A stretch of DNA of 64,000 nucleotides. Origin: Streptomyces abyssalis (GTDB lineage Bacteria > Actinomycetota > Actinomycetes > Streptomycetales > Streptomycetaceae). Positions within the stretch are counted from its first letter, which is position 1; every line of letters begins with the position of its first letter. This document shows positions 16,017 through 24,622 of the stretch, in pieces. The position numbers and the translations under genes were made by a program. The notes below the pieces were generated by a model. It made no database searches and was not told the origin of the DNA. It saw nothing but the letters and a program-made list of their open reading frames with translations. The stretch is taken from contig NZ_LJGT01000038.1 in the NCBI RefSeq assembly GCF_001751365.1, positions 1,455,892 through 1,519,891 on the forward strand. The letters are read 5' to 3'.

Positions 16017-18320
16017 TCAGAAGCCCGTCCCGCCGAACCTGCCGCCGGTGGCTCCGCCCCGCCCGTTGCCGCCGTTGGCCGTACCGGCGTTCGCGCCCGC
16101 GTCCGCGCCGCCGAGCGCGCCCGCGTCCGCGCCGCCGTTCTGGCCGAGGGTGGCGCCGGAGTCCGCACCCCCGTTACCGCCGCCACCGATGAAGTCGGGC
16201 GGCAGGGTGATGTCCGGCCAGGGGCTGTCATCGTCGTCGGGTGGCTTCGGCTTGTCCCGGCCCTTGCCCTTGTCGTCGTCGATCGGGACGAGGTTGAAGC
16301 GCGGGGCGGGCTCGCCGTCCAGCGCGCCCGCCATCGCGTCCCGCCAGATGGGGCCGGGCACTTCACCGCCGAAGACCTTGTCGTGCGGTACGCCGCCGAT
16401 GGTGATGTCCGTCATCTGTGTCTTGTGCGCGGGGTCGCCGACCCAGACCGCGCCCGACATGTTCGGGGTGTAGCCGACGAACCATGCCGCGTAACGCTGG
16501 TCCGTCGTACCGGTCTTGCCCGCGCTGTCGCGCCCGCTCAGGCCGGCCTTCTTGCCCGTACCGTCCTCGACGACGCCCCGCAGCAGCGAGTTGACGGTGT
16601 CGGCGGTCCGCTGGCTCATGGCGCGCTCGCACGAGGTCTTCGGCACCGGCAGCTTCTTGCCGCGCGCGTCGGTGATCGACTCCACCGCGACCGGGGTGCA
16701 GTGCACGCCGCGGTTGGCGAAGGTGGCATACCCCTCGGCCATCGTCAGCGGCGACATCTCCTGCGTCCCGAGCGTGATGGAGGGGACCTGGTCGATCTCC
16801 TTGCCGTCGGCCCGCTGGACGCCCATCTTCTCGGCCATCTCCGTCACGGGGCAGATCCCGGTCTCGCCGATGAGTGAGACGAAGTAGGTGTTCACCGACT
16901 TCGCGGTGGCCTCCTTCATCTCGTACGGGCCCACCTCGCTCCGGTTCTCGTTCTCCACCGGGGCGCTGCCGCTCCACTGCCCGCCGCACGTGCGCACCGG
17001 CGACGGATACTGCATCTTGTACGGCGCGGGGTACTTCTTGTACACGCTCATGCCGCGTTCCAGCGCCGCCGCGGCGATCACCGGCTTGAAGGTGGAGCCC
17101 GGCTGGTAGCCGGCGCCGCCGCCCATGTCGTCGTCGACGGACAGGTTGATCTGCGTCTCGTTCTTGCCGAAGCCGTACGGGCGCGACTGGCCCATGCCGA
17201 GGATGCGGCCGGTGCCCGGTTCGACGATCGAGGTCGCCGTGGCGACCCTGTCGGACTTGTACACGTGCTTCTTCACCGACGCCTCGACCGACTTCTGCGC
17301 CTTCGGGTCCAGTGTCGTCCTGATCGTCAGCCCGCCCTGGTTCCAGCGCTTGGAGCGGGCCTTGCGCGTCTCGCCGAACGCCTCGTCGTTGAGGAAGACT
17401 TCGCGCACGTAGTCGCAGAAGAAGCCGGCGCCGTTCGACGCGGTGATGCAGCCGTTCTGGGGTCTGCTCATGTCGAGACCGAGGGGCTTGTCCTTCGCCG
17501 CGCGGGCCTCCTTCGCGGAGACGTGGCCGAGGGCCTCCATGCGCGAGAGCACCGTGTCCCGGCGCTGCTTGGCCGCCTCCTCGTGCTGCACCGGATCGTA
17601 GCGGGCGGGGGACTGCACTATGCCCGCGAGCAGGGCGGACTCCTCAAGTGCGAGGTCGTCCGCGGACTTCGAGAAGTACCGCTGGGCCGCGGCCTCGACT
17701 CCGTATGCCTGCTGCCCGAAGAAGGTGATGTTCAGGTAGTTCTCAAGGATCTTCTTCTTGCCGAGGCTCTCCTCGACCTGGATCGCGTACTTGAGTTCCT
17801 TGATCTTCCGGCCGACGGTCTGCTGCGTGGCCTGCGCGACCTTGTCCGGGTCGTCGCCCGCCTCCTCCACGAAGACGTTCTTCACGTACTGCTGCGTGAG
17901 CGAGGAGGCGCCCTCCTCGACCTCGCCGTTGCGGGCGTTGCGGTTGAGCGCGCGCAGGATGCCCTTGAGGTCGACGGCGCCGTGCTTGTAGAAGCGCGCG
18001 TCCTCGATCGCGATGATCGCCTTGCGCATGGACGGGGAGATCTCGTCCAGGCCGACGACGGTACGGTCCCGTGAGTAGACCTTGGCGATCTCACCGCCCT
18101 CGGAGTCGAGGATGGTGGTGCGCTGACTGAGCGGCGGACGCTTGAGGTTGGCGGGAAGCTCGTCGAAGCCCTGGACGGTGTTCTTCGTGACGAGTCCCAG
18201 GCCACCGGCCGCGGGCAGCGCCAGCCCGGCGAGCACCGCACCCGCCAGCACGCTGACGCCGAGGAACTTGGCGCCCTGCTGGAAGGCGGACTCACCGCCG
18301 CCCGAACGCTTCTTCACCAT
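16017..18320 (-). CDS. Class A bifunctional penicillin-binding protein (PonA-type)
   Basis: A 767-residue cell-wall synthase. A short cytoplasmic start is followed by a TM anchor (about 20-45). The GT51 transglycosylase domain has IEDARFYKHGAVD with catalytic Glu106, then EEGASSLTQQYVKN, RKIKELKYAI, and a KKKILENYLN segment. The transpeptidase domain has Ser409 in GSTFKP, SVN at 475-477 and KTGT at 602-605. The C-terminus is a Pro, then Gly/Asn-rich low-complexity tail from about residue 690. It polymerises lipid II and crosslinks peptidoglycan outside the membrane. The equivalent gene in mycobacteria is ponA2, next to whiB4 as here. It is divergent from wblA across 466 bases. Confidence 0.95.
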   Translation of the reverse strand: MVKKRSGGGESAFQQGAKFLGVSVLAGAVLAGLALPAAGGLGLVTKNTVQGFDELPANLKRPPLSQRTTILDSEGGEIAKVYSRDRTVVGLDEISPSMRKAIIAIEDARFYKHGAVDLKGILRALNRNARNGEVEEGASSLTQQYVKNVFVEEAGDDPDKVAQATQQTVGRKIKELKYAIQVEESLGKKKILENYLNITFFGQQAYGVEAAAQRYFSKSADDLALEESALLAGIVQSPARYDPVQHEEAAKQRRDTVLSRMEALGHVSAKEARAAKDKPLGLDMSRPQNGCITASNGAGFFCDYVREVFLNDEAFGETRKARSKRWNQGGLTIRTTLDPKAQKSVEASVKKHVYKSDRVATATSIVEPGTGRILGMGQSRPYGFGKNETQINLSVDDDMGGGAGYQPGSTFKPVIAAAALERGMSVYKKYPAPYKMQYPSPVRTCGGQWSGSAPVENENRSEVGPYEMKEATAKSVNTYFVSLIGETGICPVTEMAEKMGVQRADGKEIDQVPSITLGTQEMSPLTMAEGYATFANRGVHCTPVAVESITDARGKKLPVPKTSCERAMSQRTADTVNSLLRGVVEDGTGKKAGLSGRDSAGKTGTTDQRYAAWFVGYTPNMSGAVWVGDPAHKTQMTDITIGGVPHDKVFGGEVPGPIWRDAMAGALDGEPAPRFNLVPIDDDKGKGRDKPKPPDDDDSPWPDITLPPDFIGGGGNGGADSGATLGQNGGADAGALGGADAGANAGTANGGNGRGGATGGRFGGTGF

Positions 18321-18786
18321 GTCCGGCAGCCTACGTTCTCAATCGCCGGACAGGGGAGCCTCAGTTCGCCTAAGCTGGCGGACACAGCGAACCTCACACC
18401 GTCACTGTGGCCTCGCTCCACCGCGACCTACCACTCACCTTTGTGAGTGATGAGGTCTTGTCCGGAACAGCGCCAAGTGCCGTGAAGAGTCCGGCAAGTT
18501 CTTCCCCACCGCACCGCCGTGTACTTCTGTGTCTCCGCGAAAGCGCAGTTTGGGCTCAAGTAGGTGCAAGTCGGCCCAAGTTGAGCTCAATTCGAGTCCA
18601 GGTTGTTACCGGCCCACTCCGGTGGGTGATCTGCTGCGCACACATAGTCCGTTCGGGCCATCCAAGATTGGGCCCGCAGGGGGTGTTGCACCCTGCCTGC
18701 CTTCCGTAACGTCTCGAACTGGCAACGGCGAATATGCCGCTTGCCGCCGTGGGGGAGCCTCGATTCGGGAGAGGACGGCGCCGGCT
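18321..18786. promoter_or_regulatory. Long divergent regulatory region between PBP and wblA
   Basis: These 466 bases hold no coding frame with a signature. Visible elements are a perfect 7-bp-arm palindrome CACTCAC-CTTT-GTGAGTG (18432-18449), a CCCAC/GTGGG hairpin (18613-18626) and repeated CAAGT-type motifs in 18550-18600. wblA of Streptomyces is known to have a long regulated leader, which fits the length. Confidence 0.6.
18432..18449. promoter_or_regulatory. Candidate operator palindrome upstream of wblA
   Basis: CACTCAC and GTGAGTG are perfect arms around CTTT. The symmetry suits a dimeric repressor. It does not match the BldD box as I remember it, so no regulator is assigned. Confidence 0.45.
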
Positions 18787-19149
18787 ATGGGCTGGGTAAC
18801 CGACTGGAGTGCGCAGGCAGCCTGCCGCACTACCGATCCGGATGAACTGTTCGTGCAAGGGGCGGCTCAGAACCGCGCCAAGGCCGTCTGCACCGGGTGC
18901 CCTGTGCGCACCGAGTGCCTGGCCGACGCTCTGGACAACCGTGTTGAGTTCGGTGTCTGGGGCGGGATGACCGAGCGGGAGCGGAGGGCGCTGCTGCGCC
19001 GCCGTCCCACGGTCACCTCATGGCGCCGCCTGCTTGAGACCGCACGCTTGGAGTACGAGCGTGACACGGGCGGAGTTCTGCCTCTGGACCTCGAGGAGGC
19101 GAAGGACTACGCCGTCAACGCGGTGAAGGACTACGCGACGGCCGGGTAG
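18787..19149 (+). CDS. wblA: WhiB-like Fe-S developmental regulator WblA
   Basis: A 120-residue WhiB-like protein. The four cluster Cys are C13, C35, C38 and C44 (C-x2-C-x5-C plus the distal Cys), followed by the turn GVWGG (56-60) and the basic RERRALLRRRP segment that contacts DNA or the sigma factor. The first 85 residues are essentially the WblA sequence I remember from S. coelicolor, including MGWVTDWSAQAAC. In Streptomyces, WblA is needed for the switch to sporulation and represses antibiotic production; the mycobacterial counterpart in this position is WhiB4. The tail (about 86-120, ending VNAVKDYATAG) extends past the conserved part. The ATG at 18787 is the family start. Confidence 0.95.
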   Translation: MGWVTDWSAQAACRTTDPDELFVQGAAQNRAKAVCTGCPVRTECLADALDNRVEFGVWGGMTERERRALLRRRPTVTSWRRLLETARLEYERDTGGVLPLDLEEAKDYAVNAVKDYATAG

Positions 19150-19612
19150 AGACGCCCAGGCGTGATCCGGTACGGCGGGTGAGGCGGACGGAAGTCGAAG
19201 TCCGCCGACCGCACGAGTCCCCTGGCCGCACGGTGGTGGGCGGCAGTGCCACCGCTCGTCCGGGCTCACGCGGCGTCGTCCGTCGTGCAGTACACGCACC
19301 GCCGAGGTATGTCTCTCTCACCGCACGCTCCCTGCGGCTCCCACTCCGCATGACATGCCGCACATGACGCGACGCACCGTTCGCACCGCTCGGGTCGGCC
19401 GACTCCGGGCGGGAGGTGCGTCGCGCGGCTGTCCGTCTGCTGCGCGGATGCTCCGGGTTCGTGACGCCCTGAATCCGGGCGCTTCAAGTCCCGGCTCCCA
19501 GCGGGCTGCTGGAATCCCGGACAGCTGCCGCAAGAGTGCCGGGAGCGCAGTCGTGTGATCGCGGCGCTTCCCGCCGTGCACGGGGTCCGCCCGGGTGAAG
19601 GGTCCGTGCCCG
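19150..19612. other. Convergent intergenic gap, nothing recognised
   Basis: Between the stops of wblA and the ArsA-like gene lie 463 bases. Short frames on both strands lack family signatures and good starts. I see no strong terminator hairpin, tRNA or repeat here. Confidence 0.4.
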
Positions 19613-20935
19613 TCAGCGGGCGAGAAGCTCACCGATGGTGCGCAGCCCCGCCAAGTCGTGCACGTCGCCTGCCAGCGCGTCCACTTCGGTCACCGGCACC
19701 TCGGGGTGGAGTGCGGCGAAGCGGTCGCGCGTGCGCCGCTCGCGGCTGAGCAGCCGCATGCGTTCGGCATGCAACCGGAGCAGCGCAGCGGCGAGTTGTT
19801 CTGTCTGTCTGGTATGCCCGTTGTTTCCCGTCAACGCCTCTGCGGATTCGGGCCGCAGGGTGGAGTCCGGTTCGTCCGGTGAGCCGCGCCCGGGGGAGTG
19901 GGCGTCGTGCTTGTTTCCCTTCCCGGGCCCTCGATCGACAATGCCGCCCTCTTCAAGATTTTCTGCGAGGGCCAGCGCCCGTTCCGCGCCGACCGACGAG
20001 GCGCCGCTGCCGTGCACGCGGTTGAGCACCAGCCCTGCCAGCGGCATCCGCTCCTCCGCGAGCCTTTCCACGAAGTAGGCGGCCTCGCGCAGCGCGTCCC
20101 GCTCCGGGGCCGCCACCACGAGAAAGGCCGTGCCAGGGGCCTGCAGCAGCCGGTAGGTGGCGTCCGCACGCGTACGGAAGCCGCCGAACATGGTGTCCAT
20201 CGCCGCCACGAACGTCTGCACGTCCCGCAACAGGCCGGTGCCCAGAAGCTTGTTGAGCGCGCCGGTGAACATGGACAGCCCGGCCATCCCCAGGTTCACG
20301 AACTTCATGCCCGCGCGTCCGCCGGCCTTCGCGGGCGCCATGAGCATCTTGATGAAGCGGCCGTCCAGGAAGGAGCCCAGCCGCTTCGGCGCGTCCAGGA
20401 AGTCCAGCGCGGAGCGCGACGGAGGGGTGTCCACGACGATCAGATCCCACTCCCCGCGGGAGCTGAGCTGACCCAGCTTCTCCATCGCCATGTACTCCTG
20501 CGTTCCCGCGAAGCCCGCGGACAGCGACTCGTAGAAGGGGTTGGCCATGATGGCGCGGGCGCGCTCGGGTTCCGCGTGTGCCTCGACGATCTCGTCGAAG
20601 GTCCGCTTCATGTCGAGCATCATGGCGTGCAGTTCGCCGCCGTCCTCCCCGTCGACGCCGGGTACGGGCCTCGGGGTGTTGTCCAGTTCGGTGAGCCCCA
20701 TGGACTGGGCGAGGCGCCGCGCGGGGTCGATCGTGAGCACGACGGTCCTGCGCCCGCGCTCGGCCGCCCGTACGCCGATCGCGGCGGCCGTCGTCGTCTT
20801 GCCGACGCCGCCCGCACCGCAGCAGACGATGATCCGGGTCTCCGGGTCGTCGATCAACGGGTCGACGCGCAGCGCCACCTCGGATGCCAGGGGGTTCCCG
20901 GCGTCCGGCCTGGTGTCCGTTCCGCTGTCCGTCAT
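19613..20935 (-). CDS. ArsA/GET3-like ATPase, second of a coupled pair
   Basis: A 440-residue SIMIBI-class ATPase. The deviant Walker A GAGGVGKTT stands at about 40-48, switch I at TIDPARRLAQSMGL, and switch II at VVDTPPSRSALDFLDAP. A Met-rich hydrophobic stretch (GRFIKMLMAPAK and MKFVNLGMAGLSMFTGAL) could bind hydrophobic clients, as in GET3. The ATG overlaps the stop of the upstream ATPase (ATGA at 20932-20935), so both are made together. Mycobacterial counterparts beside whiB4 (Rv3679/Rv3680, BagA/BagB) form a heteromeric ATPase. A low-complexity insert (about 335-372) is followed by a charged helical tail. Arsenite transport is unlikely, since no ArsB or metal Cys triad is present. Confidence 0.88.
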   Translation of the reverse strand: MTDSGTDTRPDAGNPLASEVALRVDPLIDDPETRIIVCCGAGGVGKTTTAAAIGVRAAERGRRTVVLTIDPARRLAQSMGLTELDNTPRPVPGVDGEDGGELHAMMLDMKRTFDEIVEAHAEPERARAIMANPFYESLSAGFAGTQEYMAMEKLGQLSSRGEWDLIVVDTPPSRSALDFLDAPKRLGSFLDGRFIKMLMAPAKAGGRAGMKFVNLGMAGLSMFTGALNKLLGTGLLRDVQTFVAAMDTMFGGFRTRADATYRLLQAPGTAFLVVAAPERDALREAAYFVERLAEERMPLAGLVLNRVHGSGASSVGAERALALAENLEEGGIVDRGPGKGNKHDAHSPGRGSPDEPDSTLRPESAEALTGNNGHTRQTEQLAAALLRLHAERMRLLSRERRTRDRFAALHPEVPVTEVDALAGDVHDLAGLRTIGELLAR

Positions 20936-21906
20936 GCCGTCTCCTGGCGTGGTGGCAACTGCTCGCGCAGGTCCGCCGCGAGCTGGTACAGCCCGGCGAG
21001 TTCGACTCCCTCGGGGAGCAGGTCGAGTTCGTAGACGGGCATGTCCAGCTTCGCCAGCGCGGAGCGCTGCTCCTGCTCCAGCGCCACCCGTTCCGCGTGC
21101 TCGTGCGCCTGCTCGAGAAGCGGCCCCACGAACCGGTCGGCGCGCGAGAGGCCGGCCCGGGCCAGTGCACAGGCCAGCTCCCCGTCGGTGCTGCGGCCCG
21201 CGTGGTGCAGCAGTTCCTCGTCGAGGAGTTGCTGCCGCACCATGTTCACGAGCGCCGCGCCGACCGGAAGTCCCGCCTCGCGCAGTTCCGCGACCCCGTC
21301 GACGGTCTCCTGGACGGGCATCTCCTCCAGGAGGGTCACCAAGTGCACCGCCGTCTCGGGCGACTTCAGCACCCGCATCACGGCCTGGGCCTGGTTGTGC
21401 ACGGGACCGACCTTCGCCAGCCCGGCCACCTCCTCGTTCACACCGAGGAAGCGGGTGATCCGGCCGGTGGGCGGGGCGTCCATCACCACCGCGTCGTACA
21501 GCCGCCGTTCCTGCTTGTCCCGCCGGCGCACCGCTTCGCACGCCTTGCCCGTCAGCAGTACGTCCCGCAGCCCGGGCGCGATGGTCGTCGCGAAGTCGAT
21601 GGCTCCGAGCTTCTTCAGCGCGCGTCCCGCACTGCCCAGCTTGTAGAACATCTGGAGGTAGTCCAGCAGCGCCCGTTCGGGATCTATGGCGAGCGCGTGG
21701 ACCTCGCCGCCGTCGTGCGCGACGGCGATCTTGCGCTCCTCGTACGGAAGCGGTTCCGTCTCGAAGAGCTGAGCGATGCCCTGCCGCCCCTCGACCTCGA
21801 CGAGGAGCGTGCGCCTCCCTCCACTGGCCAGGGCCAACGCGAGTGCCGCGGCGACCGTCGTCTTGCCGGTGCCGCCCTTGCCTGTGACAACATGCAGCCT
21901 GCTCAC
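20932..21906 (-). CDS. ArsA/GET3-like ATPase, first of a coupled pair
   Basis: A 324-residue ATPase with P-loop GKGGTGKTT at 9-17 (signature Lys10, Walker Lys15), VEVEGRQGIAQLFETEPLPYEERKI-type switch I region, and MDAPPTGRITRFLGV as switch II. The GTG at 21906 (MSRLHVVTGKGG) is chosen because the family begins right at the first beta strand; an upstream TTG would add seven residues. Its stop overlaps the next ATPase start. The divergent DUF4177 gene begins only 45 bases away, so the two promoters overlap. With its partner it probably forms a GET3/BagAB-like heterodimer in the cytoplasm; the client is unknown. Confidence 0.88.
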   Translation of the reverse strand: MSRLHVVTGKGGTGKTTVAAALALALASGGRRTLLVEVEGRQGIAQLFETEPLPYEERKIAVAHDGGEVHALAIDPERALLDYLQMFYKLGSAGRALKKLGAIDFATTIAPGLRDVLLTGKACEAVRRRDKQERRLYDAVVMDAPPTGRITRFLGVNEEVAGLAKVGPVHNQAQAVMRVLKSPETAVHLVTLLEEMPVQETVDGVAELREAGLPVGAALVNMVRQQLLDEELLHHAGRSTDGELACALARAGLSRADRFVGPLLEQAHEHAERVALEQEQRSALAKLDMPVYELDLLPEGVELAGLYQLAADLREQLPPRQETA

Positions 21907-21950
21907 TCCCGGGAGCCTAACCAGCAAGTGGACGGGCTACGCTCGGCACC

Positions 21951-22109
21951 ATGACGAAGTGGGAATACGCGACAGTGCCGCTGCTTGTGCACGCGACCAA
22001 GCAGATCCTCGACACCTGGGGAGAGGACGGCTGGGAGCTCGTCCAGGTCGTCCCCGGCCCGACCGGTTCGGAGCAGCTGGTGGCATACCTCAAGCGGGAG
22101 AAGCAGTGA
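21951..22109 (+). CDS. DUF4177-type small protein
   Basis: A 52-residue protein beginning MTKWEYATVPLLVHATKQIL, then DTWGEDGWELVQVVPGP and a final LVAYLKREKQ. The KWEYATVP start and the GWELVQV motif are the DUF4177 signature. Function unknown. The stop overlaps the GTG of the RidA gene (GTGA), so the two are translated together. The same small gene precedes RidA in the mycobacterial version of this block. Confidence 0.88.
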   Translation: MTKWEYATVPLLVHATKQILDTWGEDGWELVQVVPGPTGSEQLVAYLKREKQ

Positions 22110-22582
22110 GCGGCGAAGTCGCCTCCCGGCTCGCCGAACTCGGCATCACGCTGCCCGAAGTCGCCACCCCGGCGGGCGCGTACGTGCCCGCGGTGCGCAG
22201 CGGACGGTACGTCTACACCGCGGGCCAGGTCCCGCTCGTCGAGGGCAAGCTGCCGCTCACGGGCAAGGTCGGCGGCGAGGTCACGGCCGAGGAGGCCAAG
22301 GACCTGGCACGTACGTGCGCGCTGAACGCACTGGCGGCGGTGAGCTCGGCGGCGGGCGGGCTCGAACGCGTCGTACGGGTCGTCAAGGTCACCGGATTCG
22401 TCGCCTCCGCTCCGGACTTCACCGCTCAGCCCGCCGTCATCAACGGCGCCAGCGAGCTGCTCGGTGAGGTCTTCGGCGACAGGGGGGTGCACGCGCGCAG
22501 CGCCGTCGGCGTCGCCGTGCTGCCGATGGACGCGCCGGTCGAGGTCGAGATCCAGGTCGAGCTGGCCGACTGGGCGGAGTGA
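22106..22582 (+). CDS. RidA-family protein
   Basis: A 158-residue Rid/YjgF/YER057c/UK114 protein. The signature parts are RSGRYVYTAGQVPLVEGKL, TGKVGGEVTAEEAKDLARTCALNALAAV, VVKVTGFVAS and HARSAVGVAVLPMDAPVEVEI. The Arg in HARSAVGV is the residue that binds the carboxylate of imine substrates in active RidA proteins, so deaminase activity on reactive enamines/imines is plausible. It is slightly longer than canonical RidA (about 130), mostly at the N-terminus. The GTG at 22106 overlaps the DUF4177 stop. It acts in the cytoplasm as a trimer in this family. Confidence 0.9.
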   Translation: MSGEVASRLAELGITLPEVATPAGAYVPAVRSGRYVYTAGQVPLVEGKLPLTGKVGGEVTAEEAKDLARTCALNALAAVSSAAGGLERVVRVVKVTGFVASAPDFTAQPAVINGASELLGEVFGDRGVHARSAVGVAVLPMDAPVEVEIQVELADWAE

Positions 22583-22687
22583 CCTGCGGAGAGACCGGCG
22601 GAGGGCAGCCCTCGAGGGCGACCCGCCCCCGGACGGCCGGGCCCCCACCCCGCGACGCCGGGAGGAGGGGGCCCGTAGCATCCGTCC

Positions 22688-23689
22688 ATGTCGTCCTCCA
22701 CGAACGGTCAGTGGTATCCGCCGGAATGGCCGGAGCGGATCCGCGCCCTGGCTGCGGGTGAGCTCACGCCGGTGACTCCGCGCCTGGCGGCCACGGTCAT
22801 GCTGCTGCGTGACGGCGGCGGCGCGGCGGACGGGCCCGAGGTGCACCTGCTGCGCAGGCGTACGTCCATGGCCTTCGCCGGCGGCGCGTACGCCTACCCG
22901 GGCGGCGCCGTCGACCCGCGCGACGAGCACTGGCGCGGGCGCGGCACAGCCGGCGGCGGGGACCGCAGGCCCGGCGAGGGCTGGGCCGGTCCGTCCCGCG
23001 GGCAATGGGCCGAGCGGTTCGGTACGGACGAGGCGACAGCCCAGGCGATCGTCTGCGCCGCGGTGCGTGAGACGTTCGAGGAGACGGGTGTGCTGCTCGC
23101 CGGGCCGGACGCCGCGAGCGTCGTCGACGACACGACCGGCGAGGACTGGGAGCGCGACCGCGCGGCCCTCGCCGGACACGAACTCCCGTTCGCCGATTTC
23201 CTGGAGCAGCGTGGGCTTGTGCTCCGCAGCGACCTCCTCGGCGGCTGGGCGCACTGGATCACGCCGGAGTTCGAGAAGCGCCGCTACGACACCTGGTTCT
23301 TCGTCGCCGTGCTGCCCGAGGGCCAGCGCACACGCAACGCGTCCACAGAGGCGGACCGTACAGTCTGGGCCCGTCCCGCTGAGGCAGCCGCGGGCTACGA
23401 CAGGGGCGAGATGCTGATGATGCCGCCCACGATCGCGATGCTGCGCCAGCTCGCGCCGTACCGTACGGCGGCCGAGGCGCTGGCTGCGAGCTCGCGTCGC
23501 GACCTTTCGCCGGTGCTGGCGCAGGCGCGCCTTGAGGACGGCCAGGTGGTGCTGAGCTGGCCGGGATACGACGAGTTCACCAAGCGTGTGGACACCGGAA
23601 CCACTGGCGGACCCGCAACCGGACCTGGACCCGCAACCGGAACCACCGGAACCGGAACCGACGGACCCGAGGGGAGCAGCCCCGCATGA
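22688..23689 (+). CDS. NUDIX hydrolase, NUDT19/RP2p-like with split Nudix box
   Basis: A 333-residue protein. The Nudix box starts with AFAGGAYAYPGGAVD and resumes about 45 residues later with VCAAVRETFEETGVLLAG, giving REx2EExG with an insertion between the Gly part and the helix. That split box is a known feature of the NUDT19 group, which cleaves CoA and acyl-CoA. The C-terminal part has AHWITPEFEKRRYDTWFFVAVLP, also typical. The final 25 residues are a Gly/Thr/Pro-rich low-complexity tail. The stop overlaps the MBL gene start (ATGA), so the two are coupled. Substrate not proven. Confidence 0.85.
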   Translation: MSSSTNGQWYPPEWPERIRALAAGELTPVTPRLAATVMLLRDGGGAADGPEVHLLRRRTSMAFAGGAYAYPGGAVDPRDEHWRGRGTAGGGDRRPGEGWAGPSRGQWAERFGTDEATAQAIVCAAVRETFEETGVLLAGPDAASVVDDTTGEDWERDRAALAGHELPFADFLEQRGLVLRSDLLGGWAHWITPEFEKRRYDTWFFVAVLPEGQRTRNASTEADRTVWARPAEAAAGYDRGEMLMMPPTIAMLRQLAPYRTAAEALAASSRRDLSPVLAQARLEDGQVVLSWPGYDEFTKRVDTGTTGGPATGPGPATGTTGTGTDGPEGSSPA

Positions 23690-24522
23690 CGGACGCCGCA
23701 TCCTTGCCCGGCCAGCCGCGCGGCGGTGTCATCGGCGGCCAGGCCACCGCACGCGCCCACTGCGTACTCGCACCGAACCCGTCCCCGATGACTCTGGACG
23801 GCACCAACACCTGGATCGTCGCCGAACCGGACTCCGATTCCGCGGTCGTCATCGACCCCGGACCGCTCGACGAGGTGCATCTGAGCGATGTGCTCGCCAC
23901 CGCCGAGCGCCTCGGCAAGCGCGTGGCCCTCACCCTTCTCACGCACGGCCACCCCGATCACGCCGAGGGCGCGGCACGCTTCGCCGAGCTGTCGGGCACG
24001 TCCGTACGGGCGCTCGACCCGGCACTCCGGCTGGGCGACGAGGGCCTGGCCGCCGGGGACGTCGTACGTACGGGCGGACTGGAACTGCGCGTCGTGCCCA
24101 CCCCCGGGCACACCGCGGACTCGCTCTGCTTCCACCTGCCCGACGAGGGGGCCGTGCTGACGGGGGACACGGTGCTGGGCCGCGGCACGACGGTCGTCGC
24201 ACACCCCGACGGACGGCTCGGCGAATACCTCGACTCACTCCGCCGCCTCCGCTCCCTGACCGTCGACGACGGGGTATCGACGGTGCTGCCGGGGCACGGG
24301 CCCGTGCTGGAGGACGCACAGGGCGTCATCGACTTCTACCTCGCGCACCGCGCGGGCCGCCTCGCCCAGGTCGAGAACGCCGTCGAGCGGGGATTCCGTA
24401 CGGCACCGGAGGTCGTCGCGCACGTGTACGCGGACGTCGACCGGTCGCTGTGGCCCGCCGCCGAGCTGTCCGTACGGGCGCAGCTCGTCTACCTGCGGGA
24501 ACGCGGCGCCGCCCAGCCGTAG
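23686..24522 (+). CDS. MBL-fold metallo-hydrolase
   Basis: A 278-residue metallo-beta-lactamase-fold hydrolase. It shows the metal motif THGHPDHAEGA (HxHxDH), PTPGHTADS with the next His ligand, LTGDTVLGRGTT with the bridging Asp, and the final LPGHGP. After the MBL core (about 25-225) a C-terminal winged-helix-like region has YLAHRAGRLAQVENAV and LSVRAQLVYLRERG, as in LACTB2-like hydrolases, some of which cleave RNA or thioesters. It is coupled to the NUDIX gene by an ATGA overlap, and the mycobacterial order is the same. No beta-lactamase role is implied. A terminator follows at 24548. Confidence 0.9.
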   Translation: MTDAASLPGQPRGGVIGGQATARAHCVLAPNPSPMTLDGTNTWIVAEPDSDSAVVIDPGPLDEVHLSDVLATAERLGKRVALTLLTHGHPDHAEGAARFAELSGTSVRALDPALRLGDEGLAAGDVVRTGGLELRVVPTPGHTADSLCFHLPDEGAVLTGDTVLGRGTTVVAHPDGRLGEYLDSLRRLRSLTVDDGVSTVLPGHGPVLEDAQGVIDFYLAHRAGRLAQVENAVERGFRTAPEVVAHVYADVDRSLWPAAELSVRAQLVYLRERGAAQP

Positions 24523-24547
24523 CCGTGCACCGGACCGCACGAACGCC

Positions 24548-24579
24548 TGAGGGGCGCCCTCCGGGGAGGACGCCCCTCA
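24548..24579. terminator. Hairpin between convergent MBL and crp genes
   Basis: TGAGGGGCG (24548-24556) pairs with CGCCCCTCA (24571-24579); the inside can also pair CTCC with GGAG. It lies between two converging stops and can serve both. Confidence 0.7.
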
Positions 24580-24622
24580 CTGCACAGCGCCGGCGGTCTC
24601 GGGCCGGCGGACCTCGGCGGGA

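Noticed and set aside
19613..21906. Arsenic resistance operon
   Set aside because: The ArsA-like ATPases lack the metal-binding Cys triad and have no ArsB, ArsC or ArsR neighbours. The context matches the conserved WhiB-linked pair instead.
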